A stretch of DNA of 64,000 nucleotides, taken from positions 1,591,501-1,655,500 of the forward strand of contig NC_009437.1 of assembly GCF_000016545.1 (NCBI RefSeq), in the 5' to 3' direction. Position 1 is the first letter of the stretch. Each line of letters starts with the position of its first letter. This document shows, piece after piece, positions 9,394 to 18,034 of this stretch. The stretch comes from Caldicellulosiruptor saccharolyticus DSM 8903 (GTDB lineage: Bacteria; Bacillota; Thermoanaerobacteria; Caldicellulosiruptorales; Caldicellulosiruptoraceae). Below the pieces are notes generated by a model, which worked only from the letters and a program-made list of their open reading frames with translations, did no database searches and was not told where the DNA came from. A program made the position numbers and the translations under genes.

Positions 9394-9427
9394 TTGTCAA
9401 CTTTTTTGAAGGGAGTGCAAAAAGAAT

Positions 9428-9956
9428 ATGCAGAAAACATTGAGTCTAATTCTTCAAAACATGAGCGAGAAAAACGCAACACTGCTAACGCATTCATTGA
9501 ATGTAGCGAAACTATGTATGGTCATAGCCAGGAATATGGGAATGGATGAAGAGTTTTATTATACTGCAGGACTGTTGCATGATGTTGGAAAGTTGCTTGT
9601 TCCCAACGCACTTCTGGATAAATCCATTACAATAGGAAAAGAGGAATTAGAAATTCTCAAGAACCACAGCAAATGGGGGGGCAGAAATCCTGAAACTGCT
9701 GGGGCTTGAACAGTTCTCAACAATAGCACTGCTTCATCATCAGGACACTGCGGATTTGCCACTGTCTGTACAGATTGTATCGGTTGCGGATAAGTTTGAA
9801 GCTATGACTTCTTTGTGGCGACAGTATAAAAAACCTGTAACAGCAAAAGAAGCAATTGATGAACTGTGGAGAATGCAAATATTTCATCCAACAGTCATAG
9901 AAGCTATTGCTCTTGCTGTTGCTCAAACAGAATTAATACCAGAGAAGAAAAGCTAA
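9428..9956 (+). pseudogene. HD-domain phosphohydrolase-like protein, split by a G-run frameshift
   Basis: The first frame (9428-9709) shows the HD pattern: a His in LTHSLNVAKL and LLHDVGK, then N-HSKW. A run of seven G at about 9675-9681 shifts it to an early stop. With six G the reading continues as KWGAEILKLLG...LLHHQDTADLPLSVQIVSVADKFEAMTSLW to 9956, giving the full metal-binding HD set (H, HD, H, HH, D). HD proteins of this size hydrolyse nucleotides or cyclic dinucleotides. The near-perfect remaining frame suggests a very recent mutation, slippage or a sequence error. Confidence 0.65.
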
Positions 9957-10010
9957 ATCTACTGGGAGATGAGAAAGCTGCAATCTCCACCTTTCAAGGG
10001 GGTATATGAT

Positions 10011-12194
10011 GTGGAGTACTATAGGAGAAAAAATAATCGAAAAAGCAAACTAAAAACCCTACTTAAATCCCCGGTTGCTATAGCCCTTCTTGGCTTTTTT
10101 CTCATAATAATCACCTTCCTTGCCGTAATATACTCTTTTGCTGAAGAGAAAAGTATTTCAGAAAAACTAACAAAAGAGCAAAATGAGAGACTACTTCGCG
10201 AAGTTACCGAAGAGGTACGAAAACTAAACGGAAACCTTTATGATTATAACGGAATTGATGAAGATTTAATTCTTACCTATCCCTGGGTGATTGCATATTA
10301 CAAATACCTCGTCCTTTCAAGTAACATGGGGCTACTGGAGAAAAAGGACTTGGAGGAAGTTATGAAAGAAGCTGCAAAGAGAGGTATTAAAAATGTTACA
10401 GAAGATGTAGTGAGAAAGCTCCTGCCAGAAGTTTATTATCAAAAATGCAAAAATGAACTTTTGAGTATAGCAAGAAGAATGCAGCCACGATTCTTTTATA
10501 TCAAGCACAATATTACAACAGAAACTACAAAACAGGTTACAAAGGAAAAGACAAGAACATATACGTATACGGTTGAAAATGAAGTATACGACCCTCAAAC
10601 TGGTCAAACCGAAAAAGTAAGTTCTGTTAAAACTCAAACTGTTAAAATAACATGGACAGAAAAGGTAAAAATGACAGAAACACAGCCCATTTACCTTTTA
10701 ATTTGTGCTGATACAATCAAAAACCGTTTTACCGTTTCATACAAACTTCAAAAAACCACAACCACATACCAAAACAACCTGCCAGTATCAGCCAGTGTCT
10801 ATGACACTGGCGAACTTGCACTTGATTTTGACCCAAAGAAAATAATTGAACAAAAAGAAGCAAAAAAGGCAAAGGATTTAGACATCAAAACAAAATATGA
10901 AATTGTCAGCAATCTTGATAATGCAGAAAAGGTTGAAAAAACTGCAAAAACAGATGTACTTGACCCGGGCAACCAAAATCCTTCTGTCTCACTTCCACAA
11001 GAAGCTAAAAATGTTTCATATACTGATTCTCAAGAGGTAGTCTTAAAAGAGAAAACGCTGCAAAAAGTCCAGACTATGCCTGTGATTGACAGTACGTACA
11101 ATGTTGATGCAGAATACAAAAGACTTGAAGAAATGATTCTTGAAGACAACAAAAACGACGATGTTGAATTTTCTAAAAAACTTATCATATACACAGCAAT
11201 GACTTATGAAAGAGGTGACAAAGACTTTGGATGGCTGTTTGAAGATGTAAAAGAAAACATTTTTGGCAGACCAGAAGTTGTATCAGCAAGCTCACTTATT
11301 CAGTATGTACCTGATGAATATGAAAAATACTTCGAAGAAGCTGAAAAGATACTTGGCATTCCTTCATGGTTTTTAGCAGCGATAGCAGCAAGAGAAAGCT
11401 CATTTAACCCGAAGGCAAAAGCCAAAAACAAAGATGGTTATGCCTGCGGACTTATGCAAGTGCAGCAAATCTACTGGGACGACCATGTAAAAGACTTCAA
11501 AGCACGCTACCCCAACATCGACATTACAGGTGATATCAATAACCCACGTGACCAGATTCTGATAGGTTCATTTGTTTTTAAAAGCTATCTTGGTGACGCA
11601 CAAATTGACTGGGCGGGAAGCGGATGGCAGGAAGGTGTAATACCAGCATTGGCAAGCTACTGGCTTGGGCCTGAAGGCTGTAAATCAGACGCACCAGATT
11701 ACGAAAAGACACGCAAACAATATGCACAAAAGCTCATTGGCCAGGCAAGACTTTTCAAGTTCAGAAGCTTTGAAAAAAGGCATCCAGAGTACATGCCAGT
11801 AGATAGCAAATACATGATAATAACAAGCCTTTATGGACTGAGAATTCACCCAATCACAGGCAGAGAAAAAATGCATACTGGTGTTGATATTGGAGCTCCA
11901 ATGAACACTGATGTGAAAAGTATAATAAACGGTACAGTTGTGTTTGCCTCAGCTATGCAGGGTTATGGCAATACTGTTATTGTAAAGGGTACTCTTTCAG
12001 GACAAGAAATAGAGGTATTGTATGCACACTTAAATTCAATTGTGGTTGAGAAAGGACAAGCTGTTACACAGGGAAGTGTAATTGGCGGTGTAGGTTCAAC
12101 AGGATACAGCACAGGTCCACATCTTCATTTTGAAATAAGAGTTGCAGGACAGCCTGTTGACCCGTTTGAAATTTTACAGCAGCTTGTAAAGTAA
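10011..12194 (+). CDS. Bifunctional muralytic enzyme: lytic transglycosylase plus M23 peptidase, VirB1/CwlT-like
   Basis: 727 aa from the GTG at 10011, which has AAGGGGG 8 bp upstream; an ATG at 9969 (741 aa) has a poorly placed ribosome site. There is a basic N-terminus and one membrane helix (about residues 21-43), then a long spacer with a Thr/Lys-rich stretch. An SLT transglycosylase domain follows, with the catalytic Glu in AARESSFNP near 461 and GLMQV. A C-terminal M23/LytM peptidase has HTGVDIG near 622 and the HLHFE metal motif near 703. Such two-domain enzymes open the wall for conjugation or pilus machines, which fits its position after the Tad genes. Confidence 0.85.
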   Translation: MEYYRRKNNRKSKLKTLLKSPVAIALLGFFLIIITFLAVIYSFAEEKSISEKLTKEQNERLLREVTEEVRKLNGNLYDYNGIDEDLILTYPWVIAYYKYLVLSSNMGLLEKKDLEEVMKEAAKRGIKNVTEDVVRKLLPEVYYQKCKNELLSIARRMQPRFFYIKHNITTETTKQVTKEKTRTYTYTVENEVYDPQTGQTEKVSSVKTQTVKITWTEKVKMTETQPIYLLICADTIKNRFTVSYKLQKTTTTYQNNLPVSASVYDTGELALDFDPKKIIEQKEAKKAKDLDIKTKYEIVSNLDNAEKVEKTAKTDVLDPGNQNPSVSLPQEAKNVSYTDSQEVVLKEKTLQKVQTMPVIDSTYNVDAEYKRLEEMILEDNKNDDVEFSKKLIIYTAMTYERGDKDFGWLFEDVKENIFGRPEVVSASSLIQYVPDEYEKYFEEAEKILGIPSWFLAAIAARESSFNPKAKAKNKDGYACGLMQVQQIYWDDHVKDFKARYPNIDITGDINNPRDQILIGSFVFKSYLGDAQIDWAGSGWQEGVIPALASYWLGPEGCKSDAPDYEKTRKQYAQKLIGQARLFKFRSFEKRHPEYMPVDSKYMIITSLYGLRIHPITGREKMHTGVDIGAPMNTDVKSIINGTVVFASAMQGYGNTVIVKGTLSGQEIEVLYAHLNSIVVEKGQAVTQGSVIGGVGSTGYSTGPHLHFEIRVAGQPVDPFEILQQLVK

Positions 12195-12209
12195 TAGGGG
12201 GTGCTTTCT

Positions 12210-12473
12210 ATGGGTCTTCAAAAGCTTTCAGAAGACCCTGAAACAATTGCATTGAGAAGAATATTTGCAGAGGTTCTAAGACTTACCAAAGAGGATCTCC
12301 AAAACCCAGTGCCAAGAGGCTGTTATGATGGCAGAAGTGAACCCTGGCGAGTTAAGATGGAAGCTCTGGCTTTTGTTAAAAGCGAGTATTGCCAGCTTAT
12401 TTGCGACTTTCTCGGGATTGATTATGAGCGTTATAAAAAAGTAGTCTTAAAAAAGTTCAGACCAGCACTATGA
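12210..12473 (+). CDS. Small hypothetical protein
   Basis: 87 aa from the ATG at 12210 (GGGGG 9 bp upstream); a GTG at 12201 is less likely. Helical and charged, with SEPWRVKMEALAFVKSEYCQLICDFLGIDYERY. The pattern of a small protein carrying a helix-turn-like segment resembles phage or plasmid accessory proteins. Its function is not recognised. It is co-directional with its neighbours, 15 bp after the muralytic enzyme. Confidence 0.65.
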   Translation: MGLQKLSEDPETIALRRIFAEVLRLTKEDLQNPVPRGCYDGRSEPWRVKMEALAFVKSEYCQLICDFLGIDYERYKKVVLKKFRPAL

Positions 12474-12494
12474 GGTAGCAAAGGGGGACGAAAA

Positions 12495-12695
12495 ATGCTG
12501 AGCGAAAGACAGATGCACATACTCTCTTATATAAAAAGCTTTCATGAAGACAAAAAGTATGGCCCAACCATAAAGGAAATTGCAGACGGGACAGGCTATA
12601 GCACAACCACTGTTCGCAATGAACTAATCAGCCTTGAAAAGAGAGGATTCATAACAAGGGAAAGAGGAAAATACAGAACGATTGTAATCAATTAG
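12495..12695 (+). CDS. LexA-like winged-helix DNA-binding protein
   Basis: 66 aa, corresponding to the N-terminal domain of LexA only: ERQMHILSYIKSFHEDKKYGPTIKEIA with a TTTVRNELISLEKRGFI recognition helix and wing. The autoproteolytic Ser/Lys domain of LexA is missing, so it cannot be induced by RecA-stimulated cleavage. It is a candidate regulator of this island. GGGGGAC lies 6 bp before ATG. Confidence 0.75.
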   Translation: MLSERQMHILSYIKSFHEDKKYGPTIKEIADGTGYSTTTVRNELISLEKRGFITRERGKYRTIVIN

Positions 12696-12710
12696 AAAGG
12701 AGAAAGTAAA

Positions 12711-13379
12711 ATGTTATGCCCAAAATGCAAAAATGGACTTGTTGTAGAAGACAAAAACTACAAATGTCCTTCTTGCCAAATTTCCCTGCCAGTAGTTTTT
12801 TATGCTTATAGGCTAAAGCAAGAGGATATAGACAAGCTTGTATTAGAAGGTGTGAGCGATGAAATTGAGTTTTTCTCAAAAACAAAAAAGAAAAAGTTCA
12901 AGGCAAAACTTGTGTATAAAAATGGCAAAGTAGATTTTGAATTTTGTTCAAACAAAGAAAATGAGGGGAAAATAGAAGAAGAAAGAGAAAAAGAAAATGA
13001 TACAATTTGCATTTTTCTAAATTCCCTCTCAAGCGGGGTTGTAAGAGTATTTAAAATGGATGGGGATAAAAAGGAAGAGAAGATTTATGATTTTGGCACA
13101 AAGGCAACAAGATATTCTCATGCTCTTTCATTAATTGCGATTTTGCCTTTAGTTCCGAACGATAAAAAATTAAGAATAATCTCTGATGATATTGCTTTTG
13201 TAAAGTACGCTCTTGGTGAAGCAACACCAAGAGATAGAGATATTAGAACTGGAATTTATGTGCTCTTGCAGGAGCTTAAAAACTACACATGGAGTTTGGA
13301 GCTCAGTATGAAAAAACTAAAGCTAAAAGGAGGGAACAGCAAAAAGCTTTCTAAAACCTTTTTCCGTACGTTAGTGTGA
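12711..13379 (+). CDS. Zinc-ribbon protein with a possible RNase H-like domain
   Basis: 222 aa. Residues 1-30 form a zinc ribbon (CPKC and CPSC pairs). Residues 30-75 resemble the short C-terminal repeats of type IA topoisomerases (YKNGKVDFEF). Residues about 100-190 have the strand order of an RNase H fold: ICIFLNSLSSGVVRVF, then YSHALSLIAIL and KLRIISDDIAFVKYAL, resembling the IitDs-yvi segment. The first catalytic Asp of RNase H is not obvious, so it may be inactive or misassigned. It overlaps the next gene by 4 bp. Confidence 0.5.
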   Translation: MLCPKCKNGLVVEDKNYKCPSCQISLPVVFYAYRLKQEDIDKLVLEGVSDEIEFFSKTKKKKFKAKLVYKNGKVDFEFCSNKENEGKIEEEREKENDTICIFLNSLSSGVVRVFKMDGDKKEEKIYDFGTKATRYSHALSLIAILPLVPNDKKLRIISDDIAFVKYALGEATPRDRDIRTGIYVLLQELKNYTWSLELSMKKLKLKGGNSKKLSKTFFRTLV

Positions 13380-13555
13380 AAAAGACAGAGGAAGAAGAAA
13401 GGATAATAGTAGAGATAGAAAACTGCAATCTGGCAGTTGAGGAACACTTTTTAGAGTATATGCAAAAAGCGGTAAAATTAAAGCTTGGCAAGTACATTGT
13501 ACCAAAAGCACTGAATGAAAAATTGAATATATGGCAAGAGGCTGCAAAAAACTAA
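13376..13555 (+). CDS. Small hypothetical protein (59 aa)
   Basis: A GTG start overlaps the TGA stop of the previous gene (GTGTGA), indicating coupled translation. The product is acidic-basic and helical (EEEERIIVEIENCNLAVEEH, VKLKLGKYIVPKALNEKL). No family is recognised. The open frame, the overlap and the absence of any competing frame support it as real. Confidence 0.5.
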   Translation: MKKTEEEERIIVEIENCNLAVEEHFLEYMQKAVKLKLGKYIVPKALNEKLNIWQEAAKN

Positions 13556-13618
13556 ACTTTTGTTCTTCACCAGAATATGATAAAATTAAGATGAAAGTAA
13601 AAGCAGCTGCCCCCTCTT

Positions 13619-13649
13619 AAGTAAAACTAACAAGAAGGGGGAGTTAAAA
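13619..13649 (+). promoter_or_regulatory. Paired GAGTNNNAC-type leader, coiled-coil gene
   Basis: AAGTAAAAC at 13619 and GAGTTAAAA at 13641, 22 bp apart, the second directly before the ATG at 13650 and joined to the ribosome site AAGGGGGAG. First member of the leader family described in the findings. Confidence 0.45.
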
Positions 13650-14366
13650 ATGGAGATGAGTCAAATGGAAAATGAAAGGGAAAGAAGAAAAGAAAAAGTT
13701 AGAGTTTACATCAGTCCCACCAGTATTGACCTTTTGAGGATTGAATTTAACTCTCATCTTCAGGATCTCAAGCGTGAAATCTCAGAAGTCAGGACAGAAT
13801 TTGATACAAAACTGAAAACTTTGGAAGTCAACATCAAAAGTGAATTTAACCAGAAAATTAGTGAACTTTCAAATCAAGTTGCAAACCTGCAAAAAGAAAC
13901 TGTTTATCAAATCACATGTTTTAGAAGCGATACAACAACAGAACTGAGTAATATCAAACAAGAAAATACAAAAGAGTTTTCAGGTGTCAGAAAAGAGATA
14001 GCTGACATAAAAAATGAATTTGCAGATTTCAAGCAGGAAGCCGCAAAAGAGTTTGCAAATGTCAGAAAAGAGGTAGCTGACCTGAGGAATGAGTTCATGC
14101 AGTTCAAGGAAGAAACAGCAAGAGAATTTTCAAATGTGAGAAAAGAGATAACCGACTTGAGGAATGAGTTTATACAGTTCAAAGAGGAAACAGCAAAGGA
14201 GTTTGCAAATGTAAGAAGGGAAATAACAGACCTGAGAAATGAAGTTGTGAATATCAGAAATGAAATTGCAGACATAAAAAATACCTTTAGATGGAACACT
14301 ATAGGCATCATTGCAGCACTTCTAACAGGATTTGCGGGAATTATCACAGCAATTGTTTTAAAGTAG
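13650..14366 (+). CDS. Coiled-coil protein with C-terminal membrane anchor
   Basis: 238 aa. After a short basic N-terminus the protein is almost entirely heptad coiled coil, built from four or five similar blocks of about 25-28 residues (each with EFANVRKEITDLRNEF-type sequence and FKEETAKEF linkers). One membrane helix at the C-terminus (about 214-236, IGIIAALLTGFAGIITAIVL) anchors it, leaving the coil in the cytoplasm. The layout resembles DUF1640/CCDC90-type and other tail-anchored bacterial coiled coils. It could be a scaffold, but the sequence does not show its partner. Confidence 0.8.
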   Translation: MEMSQMENERERRKEKVRVYISPTSIDLLRIEFNSHLQDLKREISEVRTEFDTKLKTLEVNIKSEFNQKISELSNQVANLQKETVYQITCFRSDTTTELSNIKQENTKEFSGVRKEIADIKNEFADFKQEAAKEFANVRKEVADLRNEFMQFKEETAREFSNVRKEITDLRNEFIQFKEETAKEFANVRREITDLRNEVVNIRNEIADIKNTFRWNTIGIIAALLTGFAGIITAIVLK

Positions 14367-14392
14367 AAGGTGGGCTTGAGCCCACCTTTTTT
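14367..14392 (+). terminator. Rho-independent terminator
   Basis: AAGGTGGGC, loop TTGA, GCCCACCTT and a T run directly after the stop codon of the coiled-coil gene. Confidence 0.85.
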
Positions 14393-14445
14393 GTTCTATG
14401 AACGGCAATGTTACAAATAATTTATACTCATAAGTATACATTATG

Positions 14446-14474
14446 TTGCAAAAATCAATGTTTTGTGGTACAAT
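14446..14474 (+). promoter_or_regulatory. SigA-type promoter for the integrase unit
   Basis: TTGCAA, 17 bp, TACAAT. It lies about 80 bp upstream of the small gene at 14556 and just after the preceding terminator. A short dyad TATACT-CATA-AGTATA overlaps upstream sequence near 14421. Confidence 0.55.
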
Positions 14475-14555
14475 AATATTAGAAAAACTGTCAAATAAGA
14501 CGCAAAAATTTTTCAACATAATGTTTTTAGAGCAAAATAAAAGGGGGCAATTGTC

Positions 14556-14765
14556 ATGTTCAGGAAAGTGAAAAATCCAGCCAAACCTGAGGAAATGCTT
14601 CTTCAGCTTAAAAAAGAACTTCACAGATTGAGAAGACTCTATAACGAAGCTTTTGCTTACTTTTACAGAACTAATGACTACGAATTTGTAAAAAAAGTCG
14701 ATGAGAAGTACTACGAAATTCTTAAAGCATACACTATGTACAAAGATTATCTGTCTCAAAAGTGA
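14556..14765 (+). CDS. Small helical protein co-transcribed with the tyrosine recombinase
   Basis: 69 aa, basic and helical (LLQLKKELHRLRRLYNEAFAYFY). GGGGGC lies 8 bp before the ATG. Its TGA overlaps the GTG of the recombinase (GTGA), so the two are translationally coupled. The position suggests a recombination accessory or regulatory factor, but no excisionase-type motif is evident. Confidence 0.65.
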   Translation: MFRKVKNPAKPEEMLLQLKKELHRLRRLYNEAFAYFYRTNDYEFVKKVDEKYYEILKAYTMYKDYLSQK

Positions 14766-15640
14766 GGCTTGATGATAAAATGCTAAAAGAGTTTGAAGAA
14801 TACCTGAAAACTCAGGATTTTACAGAAAACACAATAAAAAGCTACACAAAAGACGTTGAACTTTTCATGCGCTGGTATATTGATACTACTGGTCAGGAGT
14901 TTTTACCAGAGAATTTAACAGAGTTTGACCTTGTTGAATACAAATCATACCTTTTGCGTCAAAACCTAAGACCAAGTACAGTAAATCGAAGTATTATATC
15001 TCTAAGAAAATTTGTGCATTTTCTACTGGACAGAGGGTTACTCAAAAAAGACATATCAACAAGACTAAAGCAGGTAAAAGACACAACAAGGAATCTCTCC
15101 CCAGTAGTTTTAGACAAAAAAGATATATACAAATTCCGTCGCACCGTACATCAGTTTGGAAAGGCAAGAGATATTGCTTTTGTTGAACTTTTACTCAACA
15201 CAGGAATGAGAATATCAGAAGCTATAAACCTTAAACTTGAAGATATTGAGATATCAGAAAGGAAAGGCAAAGTGAAAATCTGGGGCAAAGGCAGAAGTTA
15301 CAGAGAAGTGCCTTTAAACTCGGATGCAAGAAAATACCTATCGGAATACCTGAAAAAGCGACCCTACTCAGAAACAAACTATCTTTTTGTTACTTCAACA
15401 GGCAAACCATTGACACGCAATACAGCATATAAAATTATACTCAAGTATGCCAAGCTTGCTTCAGTTGATTTGCATCCACACATGCTCAGACATTTCTTTG
15501 CACAGACGCTAATTGATAAAGGACTGAATTTATACGATGTACAACAACTGCTGGGACATCAGAGGATAGAAACAACTTTGAGATACAAAAAACCCAATGT
15601 TCAGCTTCAGGAAGAAATGGTAGAAAACCTATTAGAATAG
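14762..15640 (+). CDS. Tyrosine recombinase (XerC/XerD-like integrase)
   Basis: 292 aa. The N-terminal SAM-like core-binding domain (FTENTIKSYTKDVELFMRWY) is followed by the catalytic domain. All active-site residues are visible: Arg in NTGMRISEA, Lys in IWGKGRSYREVPL, HMLRHFF (HxxR), LGHQRIETTLRY (His and the nucleophilic Tyr). The short, Xer-like size differs from large ICE integrases. The GTG start at 14762 is chosen for its overlap with the preceding stop; an ATG at 14780 is possible. It may act on this island or resolve dimers of it. A recombination site was not identified. Confidence 0.85.
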   Translation: MRLDDKMLKEFEEYLKTQDFTENTIKSYTKDVELFMRWYIDTTGQEFLPENLTEFDLVEYKSYLLRQNLRPSTVNRSIISLRKFVHFLLDRGLLKKDISTRLKQVKDTTRNLSPVVLDKKDIYKFRRTVHQFGKARDIAFVELLLNTGMRISEAINLKLEDIEISERKGKVKIWGKGRSYREVPLNSDARKYLSEYLKKRPYSETNYLFVTSTGKPLTRNTAYKIILKYAKLASVDLHPHMLRHFFAQTLIDKGLNLYDVQQLLGHQRIETTLRYKKPNVQLQEEMVENLLE

Positions 15641-15657
15641 AAAGGCGATGATAGAAG

Positions 15658-16422
15658 ATGTTAAAAATAGAGCGTAAAACCTTGCTGTACAAAACAGGTG
15701 TTGAATATGGTGACTATACTATTAACCATGTACTTGGCTGTTCTCATGGTTGTATGTACCCATGCTATGCTTTCCTGATGAATAAAAAATTTGGCAAGGT
15801 GAAAGATTACAAAGACTGGATAACACCTAAGATTGTTTCAAATGCTGTAGATCTTCTCGAAAAAGAAATTCCAAAGTTAAGATACAAAATTAAACACGTT
15901 AACATGTGTTTTTCAACTGACCCTTTTATGTACAGACAGGAAGAAGTATCAAAACTTTCTCTGCAGATTATAGATATTCTCAATAGCAATGGTATTCCTG
16001 TCGAGGTGTTAACTAAGGGAGTTTATCCAGTTGAACTAGTTGGAATATCGAAAAACGACGACAACTACTTTGGAATCTCTCTGGTTTCATATTCTGAAAA
16101 ATTCAGAGAACGGTTTGAGCCAGGTGCTGCTCCAGTAGAAAAAAGATTAAAGTCGTTGGAATTTTTACATAGACAGGGTTTTAAGACGTGGGTTAGCATA
16201 GAACCTTACCCTACTCCTAATATTATTCAACAGGACATAAGAGAGCTTTTATCAAAGATAAGCTTTGTTGAAAAAATCGTATTTGGAAGATGGAATTACA
16301 ACAGTTTTGTAAATTTCAACTTTGATTCGAAAGAGTATTACAGAAGAATTGCTGATGAGGTTATGAACTTTGGATTGAAAAAGAACATAAAAGTAATAAT
16401 AAAAAGAGAAGTTTTGTTATAA
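15658..16422 (+). CDS. Three-Cys-motif (radical SAM-like) protein, partner of TcmP
   Basis: 254 aa. Near the N-terminus is CSHGCMYPCYAF (C-x3-C-x3-C), a three-cysteine motif related to those of radical SAM and Gp37/Gp68-type proteins. The rest follows a TIM-barrel-like strand pattern (VNMCFSTDPFMY, GIPVEVLTKGV, GISLVSYSEKFRERFEPGA, TWVSIEPYP), as in SPL-type radical SAM proteins. Three-Cys-motif proteins of this kind are known to occur beside TcmP genes, and here a TcmP gene lies convergently next to it. The biochemical role of the pair is unknown to me; a nucleic-acid or defence role is only a guess. Confidence 0.65.
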   Translation: MLKIERKTLLYKTGVEYGDYTINHVLGCSHGCMYPCYAFLMNKKFGKVKDYKDWITPKIVSNAVDLLEKEIPKLRYKIKHVNMCFSTDPFMYRQEEVSKLSLQIIDILNSNGIPVEVLTKGVYPVELVGISKNDDNYFGISLVSYSEKFRERFEPGAAPVEKRLKSLEFLHRQGFKTWVSIEPYPTPNIIQQDIRELLSKISFVEKIVFGRWNYNSFVNFNFDSKEYYRRIADEVMNFGLKKNIKVIIKREVLL

Positions 16423-16714
16423 TCACAAATATAAGAGGAGAAGGGTCATACTTTCCCTACTCCTCAAATTTTACTATTCCATAATTATAGAGGTTTTCAT
16501 ATGAATGTTTTCTCTCTTTACCTGTCTTAGTCTTGGGATAAATTACTCTAACTTTTCCTTCCATGATTAGCTCATCGATAATTTGAAAGTATTGTTTGAC
16601 TGTATACGGTGTAAAGTAACCTTCTTGAGCATACAACTCCTTAAATTTTAACTCCATTCCTTTGTATTTTTTATATAATCTCTCTTTGATGTTGTCTTTT
16701 TCACTGTCAAATGT

Positions 16715-16729
16715 ATCGTAGGTCAAAAA
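16715..16729. repeat. 15-bp target-site duplication, left copy
   Basis: ATCGTAGGTCAAAAA, identical to 17988-18002. Coding sequence of tcmP on the minus strand (residues FLTYD). Confidence 0.85.
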
Positions 16730-17987
16730 CTCGAATAGGTGTAGAGATATTTACCACAGCGAAAGAATGTACGAAGAAGAAAATTTCATAAAAAGAGTTG
16801 AGGCTGCCTCCCTCCTGTTTGATATAATTAAAAAGTGTAATCTAATATTCAAAAGAAAAATAGAAAAACTACCAGGATGGGAGGACAGCCTACTATGAAT
16901 ATTATATCATACCACGAACTAAGAAAAATATCCCCTCAAAAAGCTAGAGAATTAGTTCGAAAAGTCTTTGAATCAAATAACAAAAACGTATCAAAAACTG
17001 CTAAAATATTAGGTGTATCAAGACATACCGTAAGAAGAGCTGTCTACGGTCCTCTTGAAGATAAATCAAAAAAACCTAAATCTTCTCCCAAAAAGCTTTC
17101 TTCTGAACTCGAAAATTTTATTGTCGAAGAGTCTAAAAAAACTGGTTTTAGATATAGACGTTTGTCTTTTTATCTTCTCAGAAAATATGGTATCAAAATA
17201 AGTGAAAACACAATAAAGTCAATTCTTAGAAGAAACTCTGTAGCTCGAAAAACAAAAAGAACAAAAAAAGGTGAAAGAAGTCTATACGATTATGAAACTC
17301 TTATCCCATTTTCTGAATTTCAGCTTGATACAAAACATCTTTTAGACAAAGAAAGTCTTCCCAAGGAGGTATATGAACATATGAAAAGATACAATTTGCC
17401 TTGCTATGAGTGGAACATAATAGATGTTGCAACAAGAACAAGATTTACAGCCTATTCTTACGAACTTTCATCCGCTTTTGGATTTATGTTCATATCCTTA
17501 GTTGCATTATGGTTAAGAACTCATAATGTAAGAAATATAATAAAGATCCGATTAGACAATGGAGCAGAATTTTGTGGAGGAAGCGAAAGAAAGTTAAAGC
17601 AGTGGAATGAGATGCTGTCATTTTTGGGTGTAGAACTAAATCCTATTCCACCAAAAGCAAAGCATTTAATGGGTATAATTGAAAATTCACATAGAGCTGA
17701 TGATGAGTATTTTTTAATGATTCATGCTGAAAGATGTAAAACAAAAGATGAATTTATTCAAAGAGCCCAGAAATGGCAAGATACATGGAACTTTTTCAGA
17801 CCTCATAATGGTAAAGGAATGAACGGGAGGACACCATTCGAAAAATTCATAGCTTCAAAATCTCTGGTCTCCTCCCATATATTTCAATTTCCTACATTAC
17901 TTCTTGAGGATATTATGAAAAAAGTAGGCACCTTCTATTCTCTGTTCTGTAATAAATTTGGTGGTAAATATGTCTTCACCACGTACC
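16730..17987 (+). mobile_element. IS element, IS1202/ISNCY-like, 1258 bp
   Basis: It is bounded by identical 15-bp flanks (ATCGTAGGTCAAAAA at 16715-16729 and 17988-18002). Near-terminal inverted repeats of 20 bp with two mismatches lie at 16738-16757 and 17961-17980 (left GGTGTAGAGATATTTACCAC). It encodes one DDE transposase. From memory, long target duplications of 15-18 bp are reported for the ISTde1 branch of the IS1202 family, which would fit; this needs an ISfinder comparison. Confidence 0.8.
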
Positions 17988-18034
17988 ATCGTAGGTCAAA
18001 AATGAAAGCTGGGGACTTGATGGTATATAGGTAA
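16895..18034 (+). CDS. DDE transposase of the IS1202-like element
   Basis: 379 aa from the ATG at 16895 (GGGAGG 10 bp upstream; the ATG at 16877 overlaps that ribosome site). An N-terminal helix-turn-helix (NVSKTAKILGVSRHTVRRA) precedes an integrase-type core with the first Asp in FQLDTKHLL (about 147), the second in RLDNGAEFCGG (about 220) and Glu in MGIIENSHRADDEYF (about 262). The reading frame runs through the right IS end and 47 bp into tcmP before stopping, so the last 15 or so residues come from the target. Confidence 0.85.
   Translation: MNIISYHELRKISPQKARELVRKVFESNNKNVSKTAKILGVSRHTVRRAVYGPLEDKSKKPKSSPKKLSSELENFIVEESKKTGFRYRRLSFYLLRKYGIKISENTIKSILRRNSVARKTKRTKKGERSLYDYETLIPFSEFQLDTKHLLDKESLPKEVYEHMKRYNLPCYEWNIIDVATRTRFTAYSYELSSAFGFMFISLVALWLRTHNVRNIIKIRLDNGAEFCGGSERKLKQWNEMLSFLGVELNPIPPKAKHLMGIIENSHRADDEYFLMIHAERCKTKDEFIQRAQKWQDTWNFFRPHNGKGMNGRTPFEKFIASKSLVSSHIFQFPTLLLEDIMKKVGTFYSLFCNKFGGKYVFTTYHRRSKMKAGDLMVYR
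17988..18002. repeat. 15-bp target-site duplication, right copy
   Basis: Identical to 16715-16729; it marks the right border of the IS. Confidence 0.85.

Noticed and set aside
9969-10010. Upstream ATG as start of the muralytic enzyme
   Set aside because: The ribosome site sits one base from that ATG, while the GTG at 10011 has AAGGGGG at good distance; kept only as an alternative.
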